Source: an uncultured Oscillospiraceae bacterium (GTDB lineage: Bacteria > Bacillota > Clostridia > Oscillospirales > Acutalibacteraceae). From it: DNA of 64,000 nucleotides. Under the pieces are notes generated by a model. That model was not told where the DNA came from, did no database searches, and saw only the letters and a program-made list of their open reading frames with translations. Where the stretch lies: contig CAJUNQ010000094.1 of the NCBI GenBank assembly GCA_910587835.1, positions 1 through 64,000 of the forward strand, given 5' to 3'. Both the position numbers and the translations under genes were made by a program. Position 1 is the first letter of the stretch; the number at the start of each line of letters is the position of its first letter. This document shows, in pieces, positions 32,915-41,649 of the stretch.

Positions 32915-33772
32915 GTGGCGAAGATCATTGACGGAAAAGCCGTATCTGCTGAAGTGAAGGCCTTCGTTGCGAAGGAGACAGCCCAGCTGAAGGAACAGGG
33001 CATTGTGCCAGGCTTGGCAGTAGTGATCGTGGGAGACGACCCTGCCTCCCGGGTCTATGTAAACAACAAGAAAAAGGCCTGCCAGGAGGTGGGCTTCTAT
33101 TCTGAGGAGTATGCCCTGCCAAAGGAAACCAGTCAGGAGGAGCTGCTTGCGCTGATTGATCGGCTGAACAAAGAGGCGAAAATCAACGGTATTCTTGTGC
33201 AGTCCCCTCTGCCTAAGGGTCTGGACGAGGCGGCGTTGGTAGAGGCCATTGATCCCCATAAGGATGTAGACGCCTTTCACGCCTATAATGTGGGGCGGAT
33301 TATGCAGGGAAAGTTCAGCTTTCTGCCCTGTACTCCAGCTGGGGTGATGGAGCTGCTTCGCTCTGCGGGAGTAGAGGTAGGCGGAAAGCATTGCGTGGTG
33401 ATCGGCCGCAGCAACATCGTGGGTAAGCCCATGGCAATGCTCCTCCTCCACCAGAACGGCACGGTGACCATTTGCCACAGCAAGACCCAGAATCTTCCGG
33501 AAATCTGCCGTTCAGCGGATATTCTGGTGTCTGCGGTGGGGAGAGCCGGCTTTGTGACTGGCAGCATGATTAAGCCCGGCGCGGCGGTTATCGATGTGGG
33601 CATGAACCGCAATGAGAACGGCGAGCTCTGCGGCGACGTGGTTTTTGAAGAGGCTGAGAGAGTCGCCGGGTATCTCACGCCGGTACCGGGCGGGGTAGGG
33701 CCCATGACCATTGCCATGCTGATGAAGAACACCCTGACCGCCGCAAAGCTGCAGAACGGGATAGGGTCCTGA
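32915..33772 (+). CDS. folD: Bifunctional methylene-THF dehydrogenase / methenyl-THF cyclohydrolase
   Basis: 285 residues. Interconverts 5,10-methylene-THF and 10-formyl-THF. Family blocks: YVNNKKKACQEVG (catalytic Lys), QSPLPKGLDEAALVEAIDP, and GRSNIVGKPMAMLL for NADP binding. GTG start at 32915 with GGAGGG upstream; the longer frame from 32786 lies inside lgt. Together with Fhs (25090) it supplies the folate one-carbon pool. Confidence 0.96.
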   Translation: MAKIIDGKAVSAEVKAFVAKETAQLKEQGIVPGLAVVIVGDDPASRVYVNNKKKACQEVGFYSEEYALPKETSQEELLALIDRLNKEAKINGILVQSPLPKGLDEAALVEAIDPHKDVDAFHAYNVGRIMQGKFSFLPCTPAGVMELLRSAGVEVGGKHCVVIGRSNIVGKPMAMLLLHQNGTVTICHSKTQNLPEICRSADILVSAVGRAGFVTGSMIKPGAAVIDVGMNRNENGELCGDVVFEEAERVAGYLTPVPGGVGPMTIAMLMKNTLTAAKLQNGIGS

Positions 33773-33786
33773 CAAAGGAGCCGGTT

Positions 33787-35670
33787 ATGGGAATTTTGCT
33801 GGAAAAGATCCATTCCCCGGAAGATCTGAAAAGCCTGAGCCGCCAGGAGCTGGACCAGCTCTGTGAGGAGATGCGGGAGCTGATCATCCGCACGGTCTCC
33901 AACAATGGCGGACATCTGGCCTCCAATCTGGGGGTGGTGGAGTTGGCCGTGGCCATTGGCTTGGCATTTCAGCCGGATCGGGATGGGATTGTCTGGGATG
34001 TGGGTCATCAAAGCTATCCCTATAAGCTGCTTACCGGGCGGTATGGGGCCTTTCACACTCTGCGTCAGGAGGACGGGCTTTCCGGCTTCCCCAACCGGGA
34101 GGAAAGCTCTTACGACCACTTCACCAGCGGCCACAGCAGCACATCCATTTCCTCGGCGTTGGGATTGTCTGAGGCAAACCACCTGCAGCAAAAAGAGGGC
34201 CATGTGGTAGCTGTGATTGGAGACGGCGCCCTTACCGGCGGGCTGGCCTTTGAGGGGTTGAACAATGCCGGGCAGCTCCGGCGAAACCTAATTGTCATTC
34301 TCAATGACAACACTATGTCCATCTCTAAAAATGTAGGCTCCTTGGCCCGCTATCTCTCACACATGCGTACAAGACCCGGCTATATCAAGGCGAAAAGCAA
34401 TGTGGAGGATGCACTGCGCCGCCTGCCGCTGATCGGCCGCCCGATTGCGGTGCTCATGCGCCGGGTCAAGCGAAACCTGAAAAAAATGCTGTACAGCTCC
34501 AATATATTTACTGACCTGGGCTTTGCTTATTACGGCCCCTTTGACGGCCACAATATCCGGGAGCTGACGGAAACCCTGGAATCCGCCAAGCTGCTGCATA
34601 AGCCGGTGCTTCTCCATGTCCGCACCTATAAGGGGAAGGGCTATCAGTACGCAGAACAATCTCCCACGCGCTATCATGGCCTCTCTGGCTTTGATGTGGA
34701 CACCGGGGACACAGGCGAAAAGGCACAGAGCTTTTCTGACGTGCTGGGACAGACGCTCTGTGAGCTGGCGGAGAGGGACAGCCGGATTTGTGCCGTTACC
34801 GCCGCTATGGCGGAGGGGACCGGGCTCTCAGAGTTCCGCCGCCGGTTTCGTGGCCGGTTTTATGATGTGGGGATTGCGGAGGAGCATGCGGTCACCTTTG
34901 CAGGCGGACTTGCCGCAGGGGGCATGCGGCCAGTCTTTGCCGTGTACTCCACCTTTTTGCAGCGGGGCTATGACCAGTTGATTCACGATGTAGCGTTGCA
35001 AAACACGCAGGTGCTGCTGGCTATTGACCGGGCCGGTGTAGTGGGTGAAGACGGTAAAACCCACCAGGGTCTGTTTGATACGGCCTTTTTGCAGACGATT
35101 CCTGGGACAGTTCTATATTCTCCCGCCTATTTTCAGGAGTTGCGGGAGCAGCTGGCCTTTTTGAGCCGTCTGAGTTCGGGGCTCTGCGCCATTCGCTACC
35201 CCCGGGGCAAGGAGTTATATAAGCCCGCCTGGTTCCATGACACAGCGGAGCCCTTCTCTGTCTATGGAGAGGGGACCTTGTGTATCGTCACCTATGGACG
35301 CATTTTTTCCTTTGCGGCGGAGGCGGCAGAGTGTTTGCGAAAACAGGGGTATGGGGTTCGTGTGCTGAAGCTCAACCGTATTATTCCCATTGCTCCTGCC
35401 GCGATTGCCCAGTCTCTGGACTGTAAACATATCTTCTTTTTTGAGGAGGGCATCCGTCAGGGCGGCATTGGGGAGCATTTTGGCAGTATGCTCCTGGAAG
35501 CCGGTTACACGGGCGGCTACACGCTGAAAGCGGTGGACAACCCCTTTGTCAGCCATGCGCCCATGTTCCGGGCTTTGGAGCATTTGGGGCTCAGCGCAAA
35601 GGGAATCGAAGGGACGGTGCTGGAGTATCTGAGAGGGGAGGGGACTGGACATGCCCAAAAAGAGACTTGA
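33787..35670 (+). CDS. dxs: 1-deoxy-D-xylulose-5-phosphate synthase
   Basis: 627 residues. Condenses pyruvate and glyceraldehyde 3-phosphate with thiamine diphosphate, first step of the MEP isoprenoid path. GHQSYPYKLLTGR near the start, the ThDP motif GDGALTGGLAFEGLNNAG, the glutamate in GIAEEHAVTFAGGLA, and DRAGVVGEDGKTHQG are all intact. The end overlaps tlyA by 20 bases. Start of the conserved dxs-tlyA-nadK-argR-recN order of Firmicutes. Confidence 0.97.
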   Translation: MGILLEKIHSPEDLKSLSRQELDQLCEEMRELIIRTVSNNGGHLASNLGVVELAVAIGLAFQPDRDGIVWDVGHQSYPYKLLTGRYGAFHTLRQEDGLSGFPNREESSYDHFTSGHSSTSISSALGLSEANHLQQKEGHVVAVIGDGALTGGLAFEGLNNAGQLRRNLIVILNDNTMSISKNVGSLARYLSHMRTRPGYIKAKSNVEDALRRLPLIGRPIAVLMRRVKRNLKKMLYSSNIFTDLGFAYYGPFDGHNIRELTETLESAKLLHKPVLLHVRTYKGKGYQYAEQSPTRYHGLSGFDVDTGDTGEKAQSFSDVLGQTLCELAERDSRICAVTAAMAEGTGLSEFRRRFRGRFYDVGIAEEHAVTFAGGLAAGGMRPVFAVYSTFLQRGYDQLIHDVALQNTQVLLAIDRAGVVGEDGKTHQGLFDTAFLQTIPGTVLYSPAYFQELREQLAFLSRLSSGLCAIRYPRGKELYKPAWFHDTAEPFSVYGEGTLCIVTYGRIFSFAAEAAECLRKQGYGVRVLKLNRIIPIAPAAIAQSLDCKHIFFFEEGIRQGGIGEHFGSMLLEAGYTGGYTLKAVDNPFVSHAPMFRALEHLGLSAKGIEGTVLEYLRGEGTGHAQKET

Positions 35671-36460
35671 TCTGCTGGTGTTGGAGCGAAATCTGGCGCA
35701 AAGCCGGGAGCAGGCCAAAGGGCTGATTATGGCGGGAGAAATCTATGTGGATAACCAGAAGGCGGACAAGCCTGGGGACACTTTCCCTGAGGATGCTTCG
35801 ATAGAGCTGCGGGGCAGTGGTCTGAGATATGTCAGCCGGGGCGGCTTGAAGCTGGAAAAGGCTATGCAGGCCTTTCAGCTGAAGCTGGACGGTTTGACCT
35901 GTATGGACATAGGTGCCTCAACCGGGGGCTTTACAGACTGTATGCTGCAAAACGGCGCCCGGCGGGTTTACTCGGTAGATGTGGGATATGGCCAGCTGGC
36001 CTGGTCTCTGCGCAACGATCCCCGTGTGGTGAACCTGGAACGCACCAACGCCCGGCGGATCACGGCGGAGCAGGTGCCGGAGGAGATCGGATTTTTTTCT
36101 GTGGATGTTTCCTTCATCTCTCTTACTTTGATTTTACCGGCAGTCCGTTTGCTGTTGGCAGAGCAGGGCAGGGGTGTCTGCCTCATCAAGCCCCAGTTTG
36201 AGGCAGGCCGGGAAAAGGTAGGTAAAAAGGGCGTGGTCCGTGACCCGGCGGTCCATGAACAGGTCATAGAAAAGATTCTGCGCTTTGCCTTGGAAAATGG
36301 CTTTTCCGTGTGCGGGTTGGACCATTCTCCCATCAAGGGACCGGAGGGGAACATTGAATACCTGATCTACCTGGAACGCTCGGAGACCCCGGAGCTGATT
36401 CCTGGGGTTCCGGCTGTGGGGGAGGTTGTGAAAGCCTCTCACGCCGCATTGGACGCATAA
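35651..36460 (+). CDS. tlyA: TlyA family rRNA 2'-O-methyltransferase
   Basis: 269 residues. N-terminal S4 RNA-binding domain (MPKKRLDLLVLERNLAQSRE, then GEIYVDNQKADKPG), then an FtsJ-like SAM domain with MDIGASTGGFTDCML and VSFISLTLILPAV. TlyA methylates ribose in 16S and 23S rRNA; capreomycin and viomycin sensitivity depends on it in some bacteria. In Firmicutes the homologue is YqxC. Overlaps dxs by 20 bases, hence coupled translation. Confidence 0.93.
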   Translation: MPKKRLDLLVLERNLAQSREQAKGLIMAGEIYVDNQKADKPGDTFPEDASIELRGSGLRYVSRGGLKLEKAMQAFQLKLDGLTCMDIGASTGGFTDCMLQNGARRVYSVDVGYGQLAWSLRNDPRVVNLERTNARRITAEQVPEEIGFFSVDVSFISLTLILPAVRLLLAEQGRGVCLIKPQFEAGREKVGKKGVVRDPAVHEQVIEKILRFALENGFSVCGLDHSPIKGPEGNIEYLIYLERSETPELIPGVPAVGEVVKASHAALDA

Positions 36461-36474
36461 ACAGGGAGGAAGAA

Positions 36475-37032
36475 ATGACGCTTTATCACTATTATGACAG
36501 GCGTTCCGGCCCCTTTGTCAATCTCTCTGATCTGCCTTTGGAGGAGGCGAAGTCGGTGCTGAATACGATAAAGACAGCCCGGCCCTGCTCCCAATGCGCC
36601 CAACGTCACGATAAATATGTAGAGTACCGGCGGAATTGTGAAGCTATTCTCCGCAGGCAATTTGAGAAAAAGTCCGGCCTCATCCAGCGGCCGGCACCCT
36701 ATTATCTGGTGGTAGAACACAGTCCCTGGCTGAGCACCTGGTTTGAGGAGTGCGGTGTGGTGAAAATCCCCATTGAGGAATTCGACCTGCGGACTCTGTC
36801 CTTTACCTATGGGGACTCTATGCCTACCTTCAGCCCTGCCATTCAGGATGGAAAGGAATACCGCCACAAGCTGTATACCTATTCTGAGATTTTGGATGTG
36901 ATTGCCCGCTATGGTCTGCCTCAGAGCTGGAATGACGACGGAAAAAACGGACCGGAACGCTATATCGAGGTCCAGGTTTGGAGTGACGAGCCGGTAGAAC
37001 GCTACCGGCAATACGCGCAGAAAGGGCGGTAG
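36475..37032 (+). CDS. Conserved hypothetical protein between tlyA and nadK
   Basis: 185 residues, soluble. It starts LYHYYDRRSGPFVNLSDLP and includes a CSQC pair near 38-41 (ARPCSQCAQRHDKY), then APYYLVVEHSPWLSTWFEE and LRTLSFTYGDSMPTFSP. The Cys pair alone does not make a zinc site. I have a sense that this is a family restricted to Clostridia but know no function. GGAGG in AGGGAGGAAGA before the ATG. Four bases separate its stop from nadK. The setting suggests a link to RNA or NAD metabolism, but this is weak. Confidence 0.82.
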   Translation: MTLYHYYDRRSGPFVNLSDLPLEEAKSVLNTIKTARPCSQCAQRHDKYVEYRRNCEAILRRQFEKKSGLIQRPAPYYLVVEHSPWLSTWFEECGVVKIPIEEFDLRTLSFTYGDSMPTFSPAIQDGKEYRHKLYTYSEILDVIARYGLPQSWNDDGKNGPERYIEVQVWSDEPVERYRQYAQKGR

Positions 37033-37036
37033 GCCA

Positions 37037-37870
37037 GTGAAAATTGCGGTAGCGCCAAATCCGGTAAAGAAACTGGCCCCTGCCAGGGCGCAGGAAGCCA
37101 TAGCTGTCCTGCAGGACAGCGGTTGTGAGGCAGTCATGGTAGATGGGCTGTATGAGGAGGGGCCCGCCCGGCAGGCAGCTCTGAAAATAATGGCAGGCTG
37201 TGACGCTTTGGTGGCCGTGGGAGGGGACGGCACAGTGATCTGTGCGGCCAAGCTGGCCGCTGGGCTGGATATTCCGCTGTTGGGTATCAACGCCGGAAAG
37301 CTGGGCTTTACCACAGGGATTGAGGCAGACGAGCTTGCCCTTTTGGCCCAACTGGCAGAGGGCGGCTGGCAGGAGGAGCACCGCACCATGCTGGGCGTCA
37401 CCTTGGAGGGCCAGAGCGGGAGCCAGCGTTTTCTGGCTCTGAATGACGCGGTAGTTTCCGCCGAGCTGGCAAAGATCATTGAGTATAAAATGGCCATCGG
37501 GCATAACACAGGCTATGTGTACCGGGCAGACGGTTTTCTGGTCGCTACGCCCACAGGCTCCACGGCTTATTCTCTTTCTGCCGGCGGGCCAGTGGTGGAG
37601 CCAACCTTGAACTGCATGATCTACACCCCGATCTGTCCCCATTCTCTGTCTGACCGCAGTGTGGTTTTTGCCCCAGACACTTTGCTGACAGTGGAGATTC
37701 CCCGAAACCGGAGCCGGGTTTATCTGACCGTGGACGGAGCCATACCGGTGGAACTGAAGGCTGGCGACCGCCTGACCTTTGGAGGAACAAAAAGCTTTGC
37801 CCGCTTTATTAAGCTGACAAACCGCTATTTTTATGATATACTGAATAAAAAGCTGCTGGAAACCTCATAG
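37037..37870 (+). CDS. nadK: NAD kinase
   Basis: 277 residues. Phosphorylates NAD to NADP. GGDGT is at 62-66 (VAVGGDGTVICA), NDAVVSAE and TPTGSTAYSLSAGGP follow. GTG start, four bases after the unknown gene; ribosome site GGCGGTAGGCC is only fair, so coupling is likely. Part of the dxs-recN run. Confidence 0.96.
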   Translation: MKIAVAPNPVKKLAPARAQEAIAVLQDSGCEAVMVDGLYEEGPARQAALKIMAGCDALVAVGGDGTVICAAKLAAGLDIPLLGINAGKLGFTTGIEADELALLAQLAEGGWQEEHRTMLGVTLEGQSGSQRFLALNDAVVSAELAKIIEYKMAIGHNTGYVYRADGFLVATPTGSTAYSLSAGGPVVEPTLNCMIYTPICPHSLSDRSVVFAPDTLLTVEIPRNRSRVYLTVDGAIPVELKAGDRLTFGGTKSFARFIKLTNRYFYDILNKKLLETS

Positions 37871-37902
37871 CACAGGCGAACAACCGCCGGAAAGGAATTG
37901 AG

Positions 37903-38355
37903 ATGAAAAACCGACGCCACGCCAAGATTTTGGAGCTGATCAAGGAGTATGACCTGGAGACGCAGGACGAGCTGCTCAGGCATTTGCGTGAGGCAGGGTT
38001 CGACGTTACCCAGGCCACGGTGTCCCGGGACATCAAGGAGCTGCGGCTGGTCAAAATCCTCTCCGCAGATGGGAGATATAAATACTCCACCGGCAGCGAG
38101 AACACCAACGCCATGTCCGCAAAATTTTACTCCTTGTTTACCGACTCCGCGCTGTCTGTGGATTCTGCCCAGAACATGCTGGTAATCAAGTGCATGAACG
38201 GGATGGCGCAGGCGGTGTGCGCCTCGATGGACGCCATGTTCTGGAAAAATTTTGTGGGGACTCTGGCTGGCGAGGATACCATTTTTGTGGTGTGCCGCAC
38301 AGAAGCCGCCGCGATGGAGGCACAGGAGGAGCTGAAAAAGCTGCTGCGGTCTTAA
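37903..38355 (+). CDS. argR: Arginine repressor ArgR/AhrC
   Basis: 150 residues, standard length. N-terminal winged helix with TQATVSRDIKELRLVK as recognition part, C-terminal hexamerisation and arginine-binding domain with LAGEDTIFVV and the preceding FVGT. In Firmicutes it sits with recN, as here. It should repress biosynthesis in high arginine and, in some species, activate catabolism. The ARG box at 9931-9950 is the clearest site in this window. AAAGGA before the ATG. Confidence 0.96.
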   Translation: MKNRRHAKILELIKEYDLETQDELLRHLREAGFDVTQATVSRDIKELRLVKILSADGRYKYSTGSENTNAMSAKFYSLFTDSALSVDSAQNMLVIKCMNGMAQAVCASMDAMFWKNFVGTLAGEDTIFVVCRTEAAAMEAQEELKKLLRS

Positions 38356-38393
38356 AATAATGCTTTATTCTCATGATAGGGAGGCTTTTGAAC

Positions 38394-40052
38394 GTGCTTG
38401 CACAGCTGTTCATCAACAATATTGCCGTGATCGAGCGGGCTTCCATTGACTTGGAGCAGGGCTTTACGGTGCTCACTGGTGAGACAGGGGCGGGCAAATC
38501 CATCATTATCGACGCCATTCACGCCGTGCTGGGAGAGCGAACCTCGAAAGAGCTGGTGCGCACTGGCGCGGCTGAGGCCTCGGTGTCCGCGCTGTTCACC
38601 GGCCTCTCTGCGGATGTGCTGAAAATGCTGGACGAGCTCTCGGTGCCCCGGGAGGAGGATGGCTCTCTGCTCATCCAGCGGGGTATCCGGCTGGAAGGGC
38701 GGTCTGCCTGCAAGCTGAACGGCTCGCCGGCAACCGTCTCTATGCTGAAGACCATTGCCCCCCGCTTGGTAGGGATACATGGCCAGCATGAGAGCTATGA
38801 GCTGCTCTCCCCAGAGGTCCACATGACCTATATTGACAGCTTTGGCCGTTTGGAGAGACTTTTGGAGCGATATCAGGCCAGTTACCGGCAGTTAAGGGAC
38901 ATTCAGCGGCGGCTTCGGGAGCTCAACACGGATGAGGGGGAGAAGAGCCGTCAGGCTGATTTGCTGCGTTATCAGATTAACGAGCTTGAGTCAGCCAACC
39001 TGGTGCCAGGCCAGCGGGAGGCGCTGACCCAAGAGCGGGAGACGGTGCGCAACAGCGAGAAGATTTCTTCGGCAGTTGAGCTGGTGAAGGCTCTCCTCTC
39101 CGGAGACGAGGAGAGCAGTGGACTGCGCTCTGAGTTGACCCGGGCGGCCGGCGCGCTGGAACGGGCGGCCAGCTATTTTCCTCAGCTGGAAGAGCCGCTG
39201 CAAAAGCTGCGTGAGGCTGGGTTTCTTTTGGAGGATGCGGAAAGTGTGATCTATGGGCTTTCTGTTGACTTTGATCCCTCCGCTTTGGATGCTATTGAGG
39301 AACGGCTGGACCAGCTCTATCGTCTGGGCTTGAAATATGGCGAGACAGAGGAGGAAATGCTGCGGTATCTGAACAACTGCCAGGAGAGTCTGCACCGTAT
39401 TGAGTTCGCGGATGAAGAGCGGGAAAAGCTGACAGAAGAATATGAAAAGGCAAAGCAGGCCGCGATTGCCTTGGCCCGGGAGCTCTCGGAAAAGCGCCGG
39501 GCGGCAGGAGAACGCTTCACCAAGCAGGTCAAGGCAGAGCTGGCCTTTCTGAACATGCCTGGGGTGGAGTTTGTCACAGAAATCGAGCGTGTACCCCTTA
39601 CACCCACTGGCTGTGACAAGCTGCAGTTTTTGGTGTCGGCCAACCGGGGAGAGCCAGCCAAGCCCCTCTCAAAGATTGCCTCTGGCGGAGAGCTCTCCCG
39701 GATCATGTTGGCAGTTAAAACTGTGCTTTCGGGCCGGGATAAGATAGATACTCTGATTTTTGACGAGGTGGACTCGGGAGTCAGCGGCGCGGCGGCGAAT
39801 AAAATTGGGGAGAAGCTCCGGCAGGTCAGCGCGAACCGGCAGGTGCTGTGCATTACCCACCTGGCTCAGATTGCCGCCATGGCGGACCATCATCTTCATA
39901 TCAGCAAGCATGTGGAGAAGGGCCGCACGTTCACACAGGTGGAACCCCTGGACCTAGAGGGCCGCAAGCGGGAGCTGGCGCGGATCATCGGGGGAGAGAA
40001 TATTACCCAGCTGCAGCTGGATATGGCCGGAGAAATGTTGAAAAAGACTTGA
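38394..40052 (+). CDS. recN: DNA repair protein RecN
   Basis: 552 residues, SMC-like ATPase acting early in double-strand break repair. Walker A GETGAGKSI, the coiled-coil region between about 150 and 400, signature IASGGELSRIMLAVK, and Walker B TLIFDEVDSGVSG. GTG at 38394 lies nine bases after GGGAGG and gives the usual LAQLFINNIAVIE start; an ATG at 38373 lacks a site. The TGA stop lies in the -35 box of the T-box promoter. Confidence 0.96.
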   Translation: MLAQLFINNIAVIERASIDLEQGFTVLTGETGAGKSIIIDAIHAVLGERTSKELVRTGAAEASVSALFTGLSADVLKMLDELSVPREEDGSLLIQRGIRLEGRSACKLNGSPATVSMLKTIAPRLVGIHGQHESYELLSPEVHMTYIDSFGRLERLLERYQASYRQLRDIQRRLRELNTDEGEKSRQADLLRYQINELESANLVPGQREALTQERETVRNSEKISSAVELVKALLSGDEESSGLRSELTRAAGALERAASYFPQLEEPLQKLREAGFLLEDAESVIYGLSVDFDPSALDAIEERLDQLYRLGLKYGETEEEMLRYLNNCQESLHRIEFADEEREKLTEEYEKAKQAAIALARELSEKRRAAGERFTKQVKAELAFLNMPGVEFVTEIERVPLTPTGCDKLQFLVSANRGEPAKPLSKIASGGELSRIMLAVKTVLSGRDKIDTLIFDEVDSGVSGAAANKIGEKLRQVSANRQVLCITHLAQIAAMADHHLHISKHVEKGRTFTQVEPLDLEGRKRELARIIGGENITQLQLDMAGEMLKKT

Positions 40053-40077
40053 CAAGCGTTTCATTGTCTGCTAGAAT
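40049..40077 (+). promoter_or_regulatory. Promoter for the tyrosine T-box operon
   Basis: TTGACA (40049-40054), 17-base spacer, TAGAAT (40072-40077). The recN stop codon is inside the -35 hexamer. Start near 40084. Confidence 0.8.
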
Positions 40078-40083
40078 GACGTT

Positions 40084-40402
40084 AATAGCTGTGACGGAAC
40101 CGGGGCCTCAAGCCCCAACTAAGCGTTGTTTTCTATGGCACAGAGAGCCTGCGGTTGGTGCGAGCAGGACCAGGACAGCGGCTGAAGATACCTTCCTGAG
40201 CTGCTTTTCAGAACGCCGGTGGAGAGAAAATTTTCTCTGAGGTCAGTAGGGAGAGCCGTTTGACAAACGTTATCCTGTCAGGGTATGTATGTACCCGTTG
40301 AGGCTGGAGCTGTGAGGCTTCGGTAAACTGAGGTGGTACCGCGATTATAAATCGCCCTCTGTGAAAGCTGCGCTGACGGCGTGCTTGACAGAGGGCTTTT
40401 TG
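40084..40402 (+). promoter_or_regulatory. T-box leader, probable tyrosine specifier
   Basis: A tRNA-sensing leader of Firmicutes. The invariant T-box TGAGGTGGTACCGCG is at 40329-40343. Stem I has the AGAGA and CCTGC-GGTTGGTGCGAG-GCAGG apical part at 40142-40167. In the specifier bulge GAAGATACCTTC, TAC (40189-40191) is the likely Tyr codon, in agreement with tyrS at 41650. The GGGGC-CTCAA-GCCCC hairpin before stem I is extra. Uncharged tRNA-Tyr would stabilise the antiterminator and allow read-through. It accounts for the gene-free stretch 40053-40441. Confidence 0.9.
40354..40402 (+). terminator. T-box attenuator terminator
   Basis: GCCCTCTGT (40354-40362) pairs with ACAGAGGGC (40388-40396), followed by TTTTT. 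It overlaps the region just after the T-box antiterminator, so the two are mutually exclusive. Confidence 0.88.
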
Positions 40403-40441
40403 CGTTGTCTGGCTGGCCGAAGCGATGGAGGTGACCAGAGA

Positions 40442-40924
40442 TTGATTATGTTAGTGCCAGCAAAGCTTGAGGACGCGCCTGCTCTGCTGGACATCCAGCG
40501 TCGTGCCTTTGGGGCTCTGCTGGAAAAGTACCAGGACTTCGACACCAATCCGGCAGCGGAGCCGCTGGAAAAAATCCAATGGCGGCTGAACAGCCCGGAG
40601 CGTGACTACTGGTTGATCCAGGCAGAGGGCCAGCCGGTAGGGCTTGCCTGTGTGCGGCAGTCAGAAAAGGGCCGCTGCGTCTCGCCCATCGGCCTACTGC
40701 CGGAATGGCAAGGGAAGGGCGTGGGGCGTCAGGTCATGGCTTTGTTGGAGAAGTCCTATCCAGACGACTGCTACTGGGAGTTGTCGACCATCTTTCAGGA
40801 GCCTGGCCTGTGCCGCTTCTACGAGAGCTTGGGCTATAAAAGAACTGGGAGTGAAACCCAGATGCTGCCCCATATGACCGTGGTGGGTTATGAGAAATAT
40901 ATCCGTGAGGGGGAGAAAGCATGA
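40442..40924 (+). CDS. GNAT family N-acetyltransferase, first gene behind T-box
   Basis: 160 residues from TTG 40442 (or 158 from ATG 40448). The TTG lies seven bases after GGAGGTGA, an almost complete anti-SD match; the ATG spacing of 13 is poor. The frame extends to 40361 but that part is in the terminator. LVPAKLEDAPALLDIQRRAF is the usual GNAT beginning; SPIGLLPEWQGKGVGRQVMALL is the acetyl-CoA loop. Acceptor unknown. Overlaps the HAD gene by four bases, and both lie between the tyrosine T-box and tyrS, so tyrosine starvation should induce it. Confidence 0.9.
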   Translation: MIMLVPAKLEDAPALLDIQRRAFGALLEKYQDFDTNPAAEPLEKIQWRLNSPERDYWLIQAEGQPVGLACVRQSEKGRCVSPIGLLPEWQGKGVGRQVMALLEKSYPDDCYWELSTIFQEPGLCRFYESLGYKRTGSETQMLPHMTVVGYEKYIREGEKA

Positions 40925-41643
40925 GGCAGCGTGCCATACTATTCGATATTGACCAGACCTTGTTGCTGAAAAAGCCCAGTACCACAGAAATGGTTCTTGA
41001 GACTGTCTTGCACTATGACCCGGCTGTGACAATAGAAGCTGTACAGCAGGCCTACGCCGCCAGCGAATTGTGGCAGGGAGAGCAGGTCAGGAAGGAGAAC
41101 GAGACCGGCGTCCGGATGCCGGATGAGGAGTATATTGCCCATGTGGCGCAGGTCTATGGTCAAGCCTTGCAGCTAAGGCCCGATGCGGTTCAGGAACTGA
41201 TCCGGCTGTTCACTCAGGGTTACGAAAGTGAATATATTCTCGCCCCCGGCGCATGGGAGGTTTTGGAGTCGCTGAAAGCAGAGGGCGTACTCCTGGGAAT
41301 TGTCAGTAATAACCACGCGAAGATTCGTCAGGTGCTGGATGACATGGGTATTCTTGACTTTTTTGGCACGGTGATTATCTCAGAGGAGGTTGACCTCTAC
41401 AAGCCTGACGCTGCAATTTTAAAGCTGGCCTGCCGGCAGCTTGGGGCCGCTCCGGAAGCGTGTCTATATGTGGGGGACCATCCCTTTGATATCCTGTGCG
41501 CCCATGACGCTGGTATGCCGGTGGTCTGGCTGCCAGTCAACCGCTTTATGAAAACACCGGATTATGTGGGAATTCCGGAGTATACGGCTGAATCACTGAA
41601 GGACGCTTTGAAATTTATAAAAACCAATCATGAGAAAGGATGA
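40921..41643 (+). CDS. HAD family hydrolase
   Basis: 240 residues. Motif I FDIDQTLLLK (nucleophile Asp and the +2 acid), motif II LGIVSNN, motif III region DLYKPDAAI, motif IV VGDHPFDILCAHDAG. The cap is a helical insertion after motif I, subfamily I. A phosphatase for a small metabolite is likely; phosphoglycolate- or nucleotide-type cannot be separated. ATGA overlap with the GNAT gene and six bases to tyrS show that all are one T-box-controlled transcript. Confidence 0.9.
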   Translation: MRQRAILFDIDQTLLLKKPSTTEMVLETVLHYDPAVTIEAVQQAYAASELWQGEQVRKENETGVRMPDEEYIAHVAQVYGQALQLRPDAVQELIRLFTQGYESEYILAPGAWEVLESLKAEGVLLGIVSNNHAKIRQVLDDMGILDFFGTVIISEEVDLYKPDAAILKLACRQLGAAPEACLYVGDHPFDILCAHDAGMPVVWLPVNRFMKTPDYVGIPEYTAESLKDALKFIKTNHEKG

Positions 41644-41649
41644 CAAAAC

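Noticed and set aside
36439..37509. 356-codon reverse frame opposite the unknown gene and nadK
   Set aside because: Antisense shadow of two well-supported genes in a tight operon; no start signals.
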